45,999 nt of DNA from an uncultured bacterium (lineage in GTDB: Bacteria > Pseudomonadota > Gammaproteobacteria > Burkholderiales > CAIKXV01). The DNA lies in the NCBI GenBank assembly GCA_903873475.1, contig CAIQON010000284.1, positions 1-45,999 on the forward strand. Direction: 5' to 3'. Made by a program: the position numbers and the translations under genes. Below are positions 26,746 to 36,428 of the stretch, piece after piece (the first letter of the stretch is position 1; every line of letters begins with the position of its first letter). The notes beneath the pieces are model-generated. The model was not told where the DNA came from. It made no database searches and saw only the letters and a list, made by a program, of their open reading frames with translations.

Positions 26746-26812
26746 CGTCCCGACAACTGACGTCTGCACAACTGACGTCCGGACAACTGACGTCTGCACA
26801 ACTGACGTCCGG
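26738..26812. repeat. five-copy 15-bp tandem repeat overlapping the NYN gene's stop
   Basis: Five contiguous 15-base units run from 26738 to 26812: one divergent ACGACTGACGTCCCG, then ACAACTGACGTCTGC and ACAACTGACGTCCGG twice in alternation. This gives a 30-bp higher-order period. Each unit contains the palindrome GACGTC. The stop codon TGA of the NYN gene (26743-26745) lies in the first unit. The CoA-transferase gene starts 58 bp after the array. Confidence 0.93.
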
Positions 26813-26870
26813 ACGACCTGCGCGCGGTTACCATCCCCGCCTCGGAATACATCGAAGAAAAGGGGGGGAG

Positions 26871-28139
26871 ATGGCCCAGTCACAGGCGACGGCGTCCGGC
26901 GGACTCCACGAACCGTCGGGCGACCAGGCGTTCCGGCCTTTCGCCGGGCTGCGGGTGATCGACCTCACCCGGGTGCTGGCCGGCCCGTACTGCAGCTACC
27001 TGCTCGGGCTGCTCGGCGCCGACGTGATCAAGGTCGAGCCGCCCGGCCGCGGCGAGACCATACGCCGCCGCACCGGCGGCGACCCGGCGCTCGCAGAGGC
27101 TGGCGTGTCGGTCGCGTGGTCGACCCAGTCGGCGAACAAGCGCTGCATCACGCTCGATCTCGACCGTCCACGCGGGCAGGAACTGTTCCGTGAACTCGCG
27201 GCAGGTGCCGACGTGCTGGTGCAGAACCTGCGCACCGGTTCGGCCGAGAAGCGTGGCATCGGCTACACGCAGCTGTCGGCGATCAATCCGAAACTGATCT
27301 ACTGTGCGATCACCGCCTACGGCGGCAATGGCCCGCGCGCCACGCATCCGGCCTACGACAGCGTGATCCAGGCGGTGTCCGGCCTGATGAGCCTCACCGG
27401 GCAGCCCGACGGTGATCCGCTGAAGGTGGGTCCTCCGGTCATCGACTACGTCACCGGCATGAATGCCGCGCTGGCGGTGGTGTGCGCGCTGTTCGAGCGC
27501 ACGCAGACGGGCCGGGGGCGCTGCATCGACCTGGCAATGCTCGACTCGAATTTCGCGCTGATGACCTCGGCGCTGACCCTGTTCGTGAACACTGGCCGGC
27601 AGCCGACGCGACCGGGCAACGACGCCGCCAGCCGCGCCCCGGCTTCGACCACCTACCGGGTGTCCGATGGCCAGTTCGCGATTGCGATCAACGAGGAGCA
27701 CCAGTATGTGCACCTGTTCCAGTCGATGGGGCTGGCGCATCTGCTCGACGATCCGCGCTTCGCGACGCTGGCCGATCGCAACCGCAACATCCCGGCGCTG
27801 CGGGCGGAACTGCAACGGGTTTTCGAGACCAACACCTCGGCGCACTGGGAGACGGTACTGAACGAAGCCGGTGCCCCGGGTGGGCGGGTCAACTCGCTGG
27901 CGGAGGTGACCGCGCATCCGCAGTTCGCCGCGCGCAACCTGTTCCAGCAGGTGTCCCTGGAGGCCAATGGCGCCAGTGCGCAGATGCAGTTGCCGCTCGC
28001 GCCGTTTTCAGTCGACGGTGACCGCGGATCGATCCGGCTGGCCCCCCGCCCGGTAGGTGCCGACACCGATGCCGTGCTCGGCGAGCTCGGTGTCGGCGCC
28101 GCTGAGCTGGCGGCGCTGCGGGCTGACGGGACGATCTGA
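26871..28139 (+). CDS. CaiB/BaiF family (class III) CoA-transferase
   Basis: The 422-residue product moves CoA between carboxylic acids by a mixed-anhydride mechanism. It begins its conserved domain with FAGLRVIDLTRVLAGPYCSYLLGLLGADVIKVEPPGRGE, the family signature, and contains NKRCITLDLDRPRGQELF and AYDSVIQAVSGLMSLTG. The catalytic Asp is expected in CIDLAMLDSNFALM, near residue 224. A G-rich ribosome-binding site (AGGGGGGGAG) directly precedes ATG 26871. It stands alone and convergent with gluQ ten bases away, so the acid substrates cannot be guessed from context. Confidence 0.93.
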   Translation: MAQSQATASGGLHEPSGDQAFRPFAGLRVIDLTRVLAGPYCSYLLGLLGADVIKVEPPGRGETIRRRTGGDPALAEAGVSVAWSTQSANKRCITLDLDRPRGQELFRELAAGADVLVQNLRTGSAEKRGIGYTQLSAINPKLIYCAITAYGGNGPRATHPAYDSVIQAVSGLMSLTGQPDGDPLKVGPPVIDYVTGMNAALAVVCALFERTQTGRGRCIDLAMLDSNFALMTSALTLFVNTGRQPTRPGNDAASRAPASTTYRVSDGQFAIAINEEHQYVHLFQSMGLAHLLDDPRFATLADRNRNIPALRAELQRVFETNTSAHWETVLNEAGAPGGRVNSLAEVTAHPQFAARNLFQQVSLEANGASAQMQLPLAPFSVDGDRGSIRLAPRPVGADTDAVLGELGVGAAELAALRADGTI

Positions 28140-28148
28140 GCGGGGGCG

Positions 28149-29045
28149 TCAGCCGTCGACGATCGAATCGCTGGCCGGAATGCGCGCGATCGACCAGTGG
28201 TCGATCGCGAACGCCAGCAGCGCATCGCGACCGGCATCGATCGGCGGCGGTACCTGGCCCAGGAAGGCCAGCGCCTGCCGTAGCCAGGGTACCGCCGCAT
28301 CGGCATGGTCGAGGTCGACTGCTCGCGCGAACGTCTGTTTCGACAGCTTCTGCCGCTGCGCATTGAGCGCAAGTGGCAGGTGGGCATGGCGTGGCGAGGG
28401 AAGGCCGAGCAGGTGCTGCAGCCAGAGCTGGCGGGGCGTCGAGTCGAGCAGGTCGGCGCCCCGCACCACGTCGGTGATGCACTGCGCCGCATCGTCCACG
28501 ACCACCGCGAGCTGGTAGGCGAAGATGCCGTCCGCCCGGTGCACGACGAAGTCGCCGACATCGCGTTCCAGGTGCTGTTCGATACGCCCGCGTATCCGGT
28601 CGTCGAAGGCGATCGTGCGGTCGTCGACGCGTACGCGCCAGGCGCGCACGCTGCGCCCGGGTGGCAGGCCGCTGCGACAGGTCCCGGGATAGACCGGGCC
28701 CTCGATGCCGACATGCGTCGAGGCCGACGCGACTTCGGTGCGCGTGCAGGCGCAGGGGTATGCATGGCCGGCGGCGATCAGGGCATCGAGCGCCGCGCGG
28801 TATGTGCCGATCTCCCGGCTCTGCACATGGACCTCTCCGTCCCAGGCCAAGCCGAGTCGTTCGAGCGTGCGACGGATCGCATCTGCCGCGCCAGGCCTGT
28901 TGCGCGGCGTGTCGAGGTCTTCGATGCGCAGCAGCCATTCGCCACCCGCGGCGTGGGCGTCGAGCCAGCCTGCCAATGCCGCCACCAGCGAGCCGAAGTG
29001 GAGCGCGCCGGTGGGAGACGGTGCAAAACGCCCTCGGTAATTCAC
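28149..29045 (-). CDS. gluQ: glutamyl-Q tRNA(Asp) synthetase
   Basis: GluQ attaches glutamate to queuosine in tRNA(Asp). It is a truncated glutamyl-tRNA synthetase lacking the anticodon domain. From GTG 29045 it has 298 residues, starting (M)NYRGRFAPSPTGALHFGSLVAAL, with the HIGH-like ALHFGS motif. LRIEDLDTPR and the KMSKS-like QKLSKQ follow. Zinc ligands CAC...YPGTC are present. The track start at 29114 adds 23 basic residues outside the family alignment; an ATG at 29096 is a third option. It fits functionally with queE and queC elsewhere in the window. Confidence 0.93.
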   Translation of the reverse strand: MNYRGRFAPSPTGALHFGSLVAALAGWLDAHAAGGEWLLRIEDLDTPRNRPGAADAIRRTLERLGLAWDGEVHVQSREIGTYRAALDALIAAGHAYPCACTRTEVASASTHVGIEGPVYPGTCRSGLPPGRSVRAWRVRVDDRTIAFDDRIRGRIEQHLERDVGDFVVHRADGIFAYQLAVVVDDAAQCITDVVRGADLLDSTPRQLWLQHLLGLPSPRHAHLPLALNAQRQKLSKQTFARAVDLDHADAAVPWLRQALAFLGQVPPPIDAGRDALLAFAIDHWSIARIPASDSIVDG

Positions 29046-29192
29046 CCGGTGATTGTGCCGCCGGCGAGGCGTATGCGCCAGCAGGCGGCCGGTCATCGCC
29101 TTCCATCCGGGCACCGGGCCGCGATTGCCGGATAATGCAGGCCTGCCCGGTTGCCGTCAGTCGGCGGCCGCCGGGGGCCTGTCCCACCGCCG

Positions 29193-30599
29193 ATGAACCT
29201 GCCGCTGCAGCTCGACATCCCCTATCGCGCCTCGGCGCTCGATCTCTATTCGCCAGTGGCCGGCGAGCCCTGGGCGATGCTCCTGGACAGCCATGCCGGG
29301 CGCGCGCATCCGCTCGCGCGGTTCGATATCGTGGTCGCCGATCCGGCGGTCACGATGGTCACACGGGGCGGCATCACCGAGATCGAACGCCATGGCGACC
29401 CGTCGCGCGCACCTGCGCTCGACCTCGCGCAGGGAGATCCATTCTCGCTGCTGCGCCGGGAACTCGCCCGGGCCGGCACGGCTGCCGCACCGACCAGCGC
29501 CGATCTGCCTTTCGCCGGCGGCGCGCTGGGCTACCTCGGCTACGATCTGGCGCGCCGGATCGAGCGCCTGCCCTCGATCGCGCAGGACGACCGGCACTGG
29601 CCCGAACTTGCGGTGGGCATCTACCGCTGGGCGGCGCTCACCGATCACTCGGCACGGCGCAGCGTGCTGGCGGTCGCCGATCCGGATGCGCTCGGCGCCG
29701 ATGCGATCGACCGGCTGCGTGCGCTGTTCTCGCAGGACGCGATCGGCGATCCGTTGGCCGGGCAATGCCCGGCGCGCATCGAAGGCGTCACGTCGAACCT
29801 GACCGAAGCGGGCTATCGCGAGCGCTTCGATCGGGTGGCGCGCTACATCCGGGATGGCGACGTCTACCAGGTGAACCTCGCGCAGCGTTTCAGCGCGGCG
29901 TACGCAGGCGATCCGCTCGCGCTGTACCGGCGCTTGCGCGAACGCGCATCCGGTCCGTGCAGCGCCTTCCTCGACCTGCCGTTCGGGCAGGTGCTGTCGG
30001 TATCGCCCGAACGCTTCCTGCAGGTGCGCGACGGCCGGGTGGAGACACGGCCGATCAAGGGGACACGGCCGCGCCACCCCGATCCTGCCGCCGATGCGGC
30101 GGCAATCGAGGAACTGTCGGCGAGCGGCAAGGATCGCGCCGAGAACGTGATGATCGTCGACCTGCTGCGCAACGACCTCGGCCGCTGCTGCCGCACCGGC
30201 AGCGTGTCGGTACCCAGTCTGTTCGCGGTCGAGAGCTTTGCCTCGGTGCACCACCTGGTGAGCACCGTTGCCGGTGAACTGGACGAGACGCGCGACGTGC
30301 TCGACCTGCTGCGCGGCGCGTTTCCCGGCGGGTCGATCACCGGCGCCCCGAAACTGCGCGCGATGCAGATCATCGAGGAACTGGAACCGCACCGTCGCGG
30401 CGTGTATTGCGGGACGATCGGCTACATCGGCTTCGACGGCGCCGCCGACCTCAACATCGCGATCCGTACCGCGACGCTGCGCGACGGCCAGGTCGACTTC
30501 TGGGCCGGTGGCGGCATCGTCTCCGACTCCGACGCCGGGCTCGAGTACGCCGAGACGCTGGCCAAGGCAGCCGCCTTCCTCGAGCTGGCCGACGGCTGA
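29193..30599 (+). CDS. pabB: aminodeoxychorismate synthase component I
   Basis: PabB converts chorismate and ammonia to 4-amino-4-deoxychorismate for folate synthesis. The 468-residue protein has ADLPFAGGALGYLGYDLAR in its N-terminal domain. The chorismate-binding domain contains GDVYQVNLAQRFSA, SVSPERFLQ, the PabB-type PIKGTRPR with the active-site Lys, NVMIVDLLRNDLGR, and FPGGSITGAPKLRAMQIIEELEP. TrpE would have PIAGT at the lysine position. I chose ATG 29193; the track start at TTG 29151 adds 14 residues. No pabA or pabC is adjacent. Confidence 0.94.
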   Translation: MNLPLQLDIPYRASALDLYSPVAGEPWAMLLDSHAGRAHPLARFDIVVADPAVTMVTRGGITEIERHGDPSRAPALDLAQGDPFSLLRRELARAGTAAAPTSADLPFAGGALGYLGYDLARRIERLPSIAQDDRHWPELAVGIYRWAALTDHSARRSVLAVADPDALGADAIDRLRALFSQDAIGDPLAGQCPARIEGVTSNLTEAGYRERFDRVARYIRDGDVYQVNLAQRFSAAYAGDPLALYRRLRERASGPCSAFLDLPFGQVLSVSPERFLQVRDGRVETRPIKGTRPRHPDPAADAAAIEELSASGKDRAENVMIVDLLRNDLGRCCRTGSVSVPSLFAVESFASVHHLVSTVAGELDETRDVLDLLRGAFPGGSITGAPKLRAMQIIEELEPHRRGVYCGTIGYIGFDGAADLNIAIRTATLRDGQVDFWAGGGIVSDSDAGLEYAETLAKAAAFLELADG

Positions 30600-30600
30600 A

Positions 30601-30649
30601 GGCGCGGCTGGACGTCACGCCGGTCGGTCAGCTGCACGTCCGGCGCGCC
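30601..30649. terminator. nested inverted repeat between convergent pabB and the GGDEF-EAL gene
   Basis: Outer arms GGCGCG (30601-30606) and CGCGCC (30644-30649) enclose inner arms GGACGT (30610-30615) and ACGTCC (30636-30641). The structure fills nearly all of the 53-bp convergent gap, so a shared termination role is plausible. No T-tract is present. Confidence 0.4.
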
Positions 30650-30652
30650 TGG

Positions 30653-33600
30653 TCATCCATCGGCGATGAGCGAGGCGTTCCGCCTGGGTGGCCGTATGAC
30701 CAGCGCCCTGGGCTTCTGTACGCCATAGCCCTGGGCATAGTCGACGCCGATCTGGCGCAGCTTCTCGATGATGCGTTCGTTCTCCGCGTACTCGGCGATG
30801 GTCCGGATACCCATCACCTGTCCGATGCGGTTGATCGCCTCGACCATCGCGCAGTCGATGGGGTCTTCGATCATGTCCTTCACGAAGCTGCCATCGATCT
30901 TCAGGTAGTCGACCTTCAGGTTCTTCAGGTAGGCGAACGACGACATGCCGCTGCCGAAGTCATCCAGTGCGAAGCTGCACCCGGAGGCGTTGAGCTCCGA
31001 GATGAAGCGGCTCGCCAGGTTCAGGTTGGCGATGGCCGCGGTTTCCGTGATCTCGAAGCACAGCGCCGACGGGGGGACGCCGCTCGAGCGCAACTGGTCG
31101 CGGATGAAGGCCACCAGCGTCTCGTCCGACAGCGAGGTACCCGACAGGTTGATGCCGCATACCGGCAGCAACGCGCCCGACACGCCTATCTCATCGGCCA
31201 GCCACTCGAGCGTGTGCTGGATCACCCAGCGGTCGATCTGCAGCATCATGTTGTAGCGCTCTGCAGCCGGGATGAAGGCGCCCGGTGGCGTGATGTTGCC
31301 GTTTTCATCGATCAGCCGAAGCAGTATCTCGAAGTGCGGCGCCGTGCCAGCCAGGCCCGGTTGCAGCGGCACGATCGGCTGTGCATGCAGGCGCAGGCGG
31401 TCCTGCTCCATGGCGGTATTCAGGCGCGAGACCCAATGCATCTCGCCCCGGCGCTGCGCGAGTTCCGCATCGTCAGGGCGGAAGACGTGCACGCGGTTGC
31501 GGCCACGCTCCTTCGCTGCATAGCAGGCGGTATCGGCGGCCGACATGACGGAGGCCGAGGTGCCCGACGTCTGGTCGACCGCGACCAGGCCGATGCTGGC
31601 GCCGATGATGAAGGACTTGCCTTCCCACATGAACCGGTAGTCGCGCACCGACTGCACGATCGCGTTGGCGATCCTGCGCGACTGCTCGGGCGGGCAGTCC
31701 TCGAGCAGCAGGCCGAACTCGTCGCCACCCAGGCGCGCCAGCGTGTCGCGCTTGCGCATCCGTTCCTGGAGTCGCGTGGCGAGTTCGCGCAGCAACTGGT
31801 CGCCGGCGGCGTGCCCGCAGGTGTCGTTGACCACCTTGAACTGGTCGAGGTCGAGGTAGGCCAGAGCGTGCGGGCCGGGTTCCTCGGCCATGGTGTCCAG
31901 GAGGCGCGTGAGCCGGCGCTCGAACTCGAACCGGTTGATCAGCCCGGTCAGCGCGTCGTGGGTGGCCTGGTAGGAGACCTGCTGCGCGATGCGCCGCTGC
32001 TGGGTCATGTCATGCAGTACCAGCACGACGCCGGTGATGCCGCTGTCGTTGTTGCGCAGCGGGGCAGCCGAGGCATCGACGAACAGTTCAGCGCCGTCGC
32101 CGCGCTCGAGCAAATGCTGGTCGCTGAGTTCCACCAGCGCGTTGCGCAGCAGGCACTCGCCGACCAGATCGAGCGGCCGGGCACGCTGCATTTCATGCGA
32201 GATGTGGCACAGGTCGCGGAACGGGCGGCCGAGCACCTGCGCCGATTGCACGCCGAGCAGCGTCTCGGCCACCGGGTTCAGGTACTCGACGAGGCCCTCG
32301 GCATCGGTCGTGATCACTGCATCACCGATCGAGGCCAGCGTGACCTCGACGCGCCGCTTCTCGCGGCGTAAAGCCTCTTCCGTGTGCTTGAGGTCGGTGA
32401 TGTCCATGAAGGCTGCGACCGCGCCGCTCGGCTTGCCTTCCTTGTCCAGCAAAGGCGTCGCGTTGCCGTACACGGTGCGTACGCGGCCATCCTTGAACAC
32501 CAGCTGCTGTTCGAAGTCGCGCACCTCGATGCCGAGCCCGGCCGCCACCTGCATCGGCAACTCGTAGGGCGCGATCTCGACATGGCTCTTGAAGGCCTGC
32601 GCATCGACGGGCAACAGTTCCGGCGGCGAGGCGAGGTTGCCGCTCGCGGCGGGCGCTGCATCGAGCAATGCGTACGACGCGCGGTTGCCGGTGATGCGCG
32701 TGCCGTCCGGGTCATGCGCGATCCAGACCGCGACCGGGACGGCATCGAGCACCGCCGCCAGTTCGGCGGCCTTCGCGCGCTCGCGCTGCTCGCTCTCCAC
32801 CAGGGCCGCCTGCGCGCGCTTGCGCTCGGTGACGTCGCGCACGATGCCCTGCAGCAGTGTCTCGCCGTCCAGTTCCAGCCGCGACAGGGAGACCTCGGCG
32901 TCGAAGGTCGTTCCATCACGCCGCCGAAATTCCCAATCGAAACCCTGTGCCGCGCCGGACAGTGCCAGTGCGCTGTGTAGCGCGAATCCTGCCGCCGATG
33001 GCGTACCGTCAGCCTGCGACTCTGGCAGCAGCAGCGCATGGGCATGCCCGACCAGTTCTTCGCGCGAGCGTCCGAACACCACGAGCGCCTTTGGGTTGCA
33101 ATCGACGATGGTGTCGGCATCGGTGCGGATAAGTACCAGGGCATCGTGCGCGAGGTCGAACATCGTGCGCAACTTGCGCTCGCTGTCGGCCAGCGCGCGC
33201 TTCGAAGCCTCGCGGTCGGTGATGTCCTGCACGGTGCCTATCATGCCGCGCGGCCTGCCGCCGGCGTCGTACTGCAGCAGCGCACGGGCCGACATCACCC
33301 GTTCGCGGCCGTCGGGCAGCAGGGTGCGGTAGTCGACCTGGAACTCGCCGCCCTTTTCCAGCACCCGGGCGCGTTCATCGATCACGCGCTGGCGGTCGTC
33401 GGGGTGCACGAAATGCGGCGAGCCGGATACCGTCGGCGTGAAGGCGTCCGGCGCCACGCCGAAGATGCGGTACAACTCGTCCGACCATTGCATCGAGCCG
33501 CGAACGAAGTCGTGATGCCAGCTGCCGACGCGCCCGACGCGCTGCGCGAGCAGCAGGTTCGATTCTCTCTCGCGCATGCCGGCCTCGGCTTCGCGTCGCT

Positions 33601-34432
33601 CGCTCTCGCGCCGCTCCAGCGAGCTCGCCATCTGGTCGAAGGCATGCGCGGCCACCTGCAACTCGGATGCGCCCGAGTGCAATGCACTGCGGGCCTGCAG
33701 GTTTCCGCTGCCGATCTGGCGCGAGACTTCGGCCAGCCTGTCGAGAGGCCGCAGGAGAAGCAGGTCAAGGCCCACCCATGCGGCCAGTATCGAAAGCGAG
33801 GCCAGCAGCGCCAGCGTGAAGAGATCGTCGCGCAGGTTCCGTCCAATGGCGCGTATCGGCGCCTCGACAGGCAGGCCGACCACCAGATAGGCACCGCCGG
33901 CGGTCGCCTGCAGCGGCAGGCTGGCGTATGCACGGGTAACGCCATCGGTGTCTTCGGCTACCAGCGTGGAGGAGGCATCCTTGCCCGTGGCGAGGCGCAG
34001 TTGCGGCGCCAGTGCCCAGCGAGACCCAGCGCGCGAGGTCTCTGGATGCATCGCCAGCAGCGTGTCCCGGGCATCGAATATCGCGATGGTGGCGGTCGCC
34101 GGCAAGCGGTTGCTCAGCGCGATGTCTCCGAGCACTCGCGGATGCGCCAGCGCATGGGTCACCGAGCCGACCGTGCCGTCTGCCGAGTCCACCGGGCGCG
34201 CGTTCTCTGCTGCCACTTCACGCTCGCGCAGGGCCCCTTGCAGCACCTGGGCCGCCTCCTGCTGCAGCGTGGTCATCGCCTGCCGCCGTTGCTGCGCATG
34301 CGTGTACAGCATGTGCAGCAGTACCGGCAGCATCGTGAGCAGCAGGATGCCCAGGAAACGCGCGCGAATCGAACCCGCGCGAGCGAATGGCGGTTGCGGC
34401 GGTTCGTGGTCTCTGTGTCGAGGCTGGGCCAT
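30653..34432 (-). CDS. membrane PAS-GGDEF-EAL cyclic-di-GMP signalling protein
   Basis: The 1259-residue sensor controls cyclic di-GMP. A membrane helix (about 24-44) and a second (about 203-226) bracket a periplasmic sensor domain. A HAMP-like linker (about 227-280) and three to four PAS/PAC units (about 295-410, 420-540, 550-685, 690-815) follow. The GGDEF domain has an intact GGDEF at 902-906 and an RxxD inhibitory site, RKRD, at 893-896. The EAL domain has EIL at 1035-1037 in place of EAL, Asn1095, EITE, DDFGSG at 1157-1162, Lys1178, Glu1214 and Gln1234. All major catalytic residues of both domains look present, so it may be able to make and degrade c-di-GMP. It is divergent from the thioredoxin gene across a 256-bp gap in which I see no convincing promoter. 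Confidence 0.94.
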   Translation of the reverse strand: MAQPRHRDHEPPQPPFARAGSIRARFLGILLLTMLPVLLHMLYTHAQQRRQAMTTLQQEAAQVLQGALREREVAAENARPVDSADGTVGSVTHALAHPRVLGDIALSNRLPATATIAIFDARDTLLAMHPETSRAGSRWALAPQLRLATGKDASSTLVAEDTDGVTRAYASLPLQATAGGAYLVVGLPVEAPIRAIGRNLRDDLFTLALLASLSILAAWVGLDLLLLRPLDRLAEVSRQIGSGNLQARSALHSGASELQVAAHAFDQMASSLERRESERREAEAGMRERESNLLLAQRVGRVGSWHHDFVRGSMQWSDELYRIFGVAPDAFTPTVSGSPHFVHPDDRQRVIDERARVLEKGGEFQVDYRTLLPDGRERVMSARALLQYDAGGRPRGMIGTVQDITDREASKRALADSERKLRTMFDLAHDALVLIRTDADTIVDCNPKALVVFGRSREELVGHAHALLLPESQADGTPSAAGFALHSALALSGAAQGFDWEFRRRDGTTFDAEVSLSRLELDGETLLQGIVRDVTERKRAQAALVESEQRERAKAAELAAVLDAVPVAVWIAHDPDGTRITGNRASYALLDAAPAASGNLASPPELLPVDAQAFKSHVEIAPYELPMQVAAGLGIEVRDFEQQLVFKDGRVRTVYGNATPLLDKEGKPSGAVAAFMDITDLKHTEEALRREKRRVEVTLASIGDAVITTDAEGLVEYLNPVAETLLGVQSAQVLGRPFRDLCHISHEMQRARPLDLVGECLLRNALVELSDQHLLERGDGAELFVDASAAPLRNNDSGITGVVLVLHDMTQQRRIAQQVSYQATHDALTGLINRFEFERRLTRLLDTMAEEPGPHALAYLDLDQFKVVNDTCGHAAGDQLLRELATRLQERMRKRDTLARLGGDEFGLLLEDCPPEQSRRIANAIVQSVRDYRFMWEGKSFIIGASIGLVAVDQTSGTSASVMSAADTACYAAKERGRNRVHVFRPDDAELAQRRGEMHWVSRLNTAMEQDRLRLHAQPIVPLQPGLAGTAPHFEILLRLIDENGNITPPGAFIPAAERYNMMLQIDRWVIQHTLEWLADEIGVSGALLPVCGINLSGTSLSDETLVAFIRDQLRSSGVPPSALCFEITETAAIANLNLASRFISELNASGCSFALDDFGSGMSSFAYLKNLKVDYLKIDGSFVKDMIEDPIDCAMVEAINRIGQVMGIRTIAEYAENERIIEKLRQIGVDYAQGYGVQKPRALVIRPPRRNASLIADG

Positions 34433-34688
34433 GGACGGAAAAAGGGATGGGCAGCGACCTGCTGCTGTTGCATGGGGTCTATGTCCGCTTTCGGACTGAC
34501 GGCAACGATCGTATTAACGGCTCGCCCGACAGAATCTGAAGGCTCGAACCGACGTGCAGCAGCGCCCGGGAGAGGCCGCCGAAGCACGCCGCTGGCCCGC
34601 GCGCTGGATCCAGACCCACAAGTCGGACATGCTATCCTCTCTTCGCATGTCGCGGACCGTTTTCCGCCGGCACCGACGAGGAGGGGCG

Positions 34689-35078
34689 ATGGCCACGGTG
34701 GAACTGACCGACGCGAATTTCGAGCAGCTCATCACCCGCAACGAAAAGGTGATCATCGATTTCTGGGCACCCTGGTGCGGCCCGTGCCGGCAATTCGCGC
34801 CGCTGTTCGAGGCGGCGTCGGAGAAGCATCCCGACTTCGTGTTCGCCAAGGTCAACTCGGACGAGGAACAGGCGCTCGCCGGCCAGTTCGGCATCCGCTC
34901 GATTCCGACCCTGATGGTGTTCCGCGAACAGGTGATCCTGTTCAGCGAAGCCGGCGCGCTGCCCGCGCCACAGCTCGATGCGCTGCTCGAGCAGGCACGC
35001 ACGCTCGACATGGCCGAGGTGCACCGCGAGATCGCCGCGCGCAGCGACGGCGAAGGGCCGGAAGCCGGCCCTGCCTGA
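34689..35078 (+). CDS. thioredoxin
   Basis: The 129-residue product has the thioredoxin fold with the redox motif WCGPC (Cys30, Cys33) in IIDFWAPWCGPCRQFAP. The cis-proline stretch GIRSIPTLMVFRE follows. I chose ATG 34689 (MATVELTDANFEQLI) because GAGGAGGGG lies just upstream and matches the family start; the 174-residue track ORF carries 45 unrelated residues. A C-terminal extension of about 20 residues (DMAEVHREIAARSDGEGPEAG) exceeds classical TrxA. It is a cytoplasmic disulfide reductase, likely an additional thioredoxin. Confidence 0.93.
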   Translation: MATVELTDANFEQLITRNEKVIIDFWAPWCGPCRQFAPLFEAASEKHPDFVFAKVNSDEEQALAGQFGIRSIPTLMVFREQVILFSEAGALPAPQLDALLEQARTLDMAEVHREIAARSDGEGPEAGPA

Positions 35079-35213
35079 GCCACGTCGGCATGGCAAGGGC
35101 GGCACCGGCCGGTGTATCGTCTGTGCCGCCGATGACCAGGCCGGCGCGGTCCCCGGCCAGCGCATCCCGGGTGCCGCGGTCGTTTCGGCAGACCTGATGC
35201 ACTGGAGATCGAC

Positions 35214-35912
35214 ATGGTGACCATCCGCAGGAGCAACGAGCGTGGGTATGCACACCACGGCTGGCTTGAAGCGCGTCACTCGTTCTCGTTTGCCGGCTAC
35301 CACGACCCCGAGCACATGGGCTTTGGCCCGCTGCGCGTGATCAACGAAGACCGGGTGCAGGCCGGGCGCGGTTTCGGCAGCCATGGGCATCGCGACATGG
35401 AAATCATCACCTGGATCCTCGGTGGCGCGCTGGCGCATCGCGACAGCATGGGCAACGGCTCGACCATCCGGCCCGGCGACGCGCAGCGGATGAGCGCGGG
35501 TACCGGCGTGATGCACAGTGAGTTCAATCCGTCGGCGGACGAGCCGACGCACCTGCTGCAGATCTGGATCGAGCCGGACCGTCTCGGCGTCGAGCCCGGC
35601 TATGAAGAGGCGCATTTCCCACCCGAAACCCGGCAGGGCCGGCTGCGGCTGATCGCGTCGAACGACGGCCGCGACGGTTCGGTGAGAATCCACCAGGACG
35701 CGGCGGTATACGCGACGCTGCTCGACGGCGACGAGGTGCTGAAGCAGGCGGTCGCTGCCGGACGCCGCATCTACGTGCATGTCGCACGCGGCGAGGTGAC
35801 ACTGAACGGGCACCCGTTGTCGGCCGGTGATGCACTGAAGGCCGAGGGCGAGCGCGAACTGGTGCTCGAACGGGGTCGCGGTGCCGAGGTACTTTTGTTC
35901 GACCTTCCATGA
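35214..35912 (+). CDS. pirin family protein (YhhW/quercetinase-like bicupin)
   Basis: The 232-residue product begins MVTIRRSNERGYAHHGWLEARHSFSFAGYHDP, typical of the YhhW group of pirins. Metal ligands are expected in GSHGHRDMEIITW (two His, one Glu-containing strand) and GVMHSEFNPS. The C-terminal cupin lacks an obvious metal set, as is usual. Some members have quercetin 2,3-dioxygenase activity in vitro; the physiological role is unclear. GGAGA lies about six bases before the ATG. A DoxX gene follows, 52 bp downstream, a common neighbour in proteobacteria. Confidence 0.93.
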   Translation: MVTIRRSNERGYAHHGWLEARHSFSFAGYHDPEHMGFGPLRVINEDRVQAGRGFGSHGHRDMEIITWILGGALAHRDSMGNGSTIRPGDAQRMSAGTGVMHSEFNPSADEPTHLLQIWIEPDRLGVEPGYEEAHFPPETRQGRLRLIASNDGRDGSVRIHQDAAVYATLLDGDEVLKQAVAAGRRIYVHVARGEVTLNGHPLSAGDALKAEGERELVLERGRGAEVLLFDLP

Positions 35913-35964
35913 CCCGGCCCGACCTTGCGTCGGCGCCGCCCGGGCGCTACCTCACGGAGACACG

Positions 35965-36417
35965 GTGAAATCCGACCACGACCCTGAACCACGCAGCAGC
36001 TTCCTCGCGCGCTACGGCACCCTTGCCGCGCGCCTGCTGTTCGCGCCGCTGCTGCTCGGCTATGCCGCGATGAAGGTGCGTGCGCTGATGGGCAGCGTGC
36101 AGGCCGACGCGCTGCAGTCGTTTCCGATGGCGCAGGTCGCGCTCTACCTCACCATCCTGGTCGAGTTCGCGGGCGGGATGATGCTGGTGCTCGGCTACCG
36201 GACGCGGCTCGCCGCTGCCGCGGTGATCGTGCTGTTCGTCGGCGTGACTGCCCTGATGCTGCCGATGGTCGGCGCGCCTGGCGGCATGGGCATGGCGTAT
36301 GTCGACCAGATCATCAAGAACCTTGCTTTCATCGGTGGGCTGATGCTGCTGGCCGTGCATGGGGCGGGGCCGGTGAGCCTGGATGCGCGTGCAGCCCGCT
36401 TGAAAACGTCGCGTTGA
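35965..36417 (+). CDS. DoxX family membrane protein
   Basis: The 150-residue product has four membrane segments: AARLLFAPLLLGYAAMKV, VALYLTILVEFAGGMMLVLGY, LAAAAVIVLFVGVTALML and IIKNLAFIGGLMLLAVHG. The last contains the KNLAFIGG pattern typical of DoxX. I chose GTG 35965 with GGAG five bases upstream; the track ORF begins inside the pirin gene. DoxX proteins are linked with oxidative or redox stress, but no reaction can be assigned. The stop is 11 bp from the stop of the convergent TRAP gene. Confidence 0.88.
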   Translation: MKSDHDPEPRSSFLARYGTLAARLLFAPLLLGYAAMKVRALMGSVQADALQSFPMAQVALYLTILVEFAGGMMLVLGYRTRLAAAAVIVLFVGVTALMLPMVGAPGGMGMAYVDQIIKNLAFIGGLMLLAVHGAGPVSLDARAARLKTSR

Positions 36418-36428
36418 CCCGGCCTGGC

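Noticed and set aside
26738-26812. CRISPR array
   Set aside because: The units are directly contiguous 15-mers with no spacers, and there are no cas genes.
25114-26883. Reverse ORF of 589 residues starting with VVRTSVVQTSVV repeats
   Set aside because: The protein repeat is only the translation of the 15-bp DNA repeat, and the rest is antisense to the NYN gene.
30407-32371. Forward ORF of 654 residues
   Set aside because: It runs antisense through the GGDEF-EAL gene, which has strong domain evidence.
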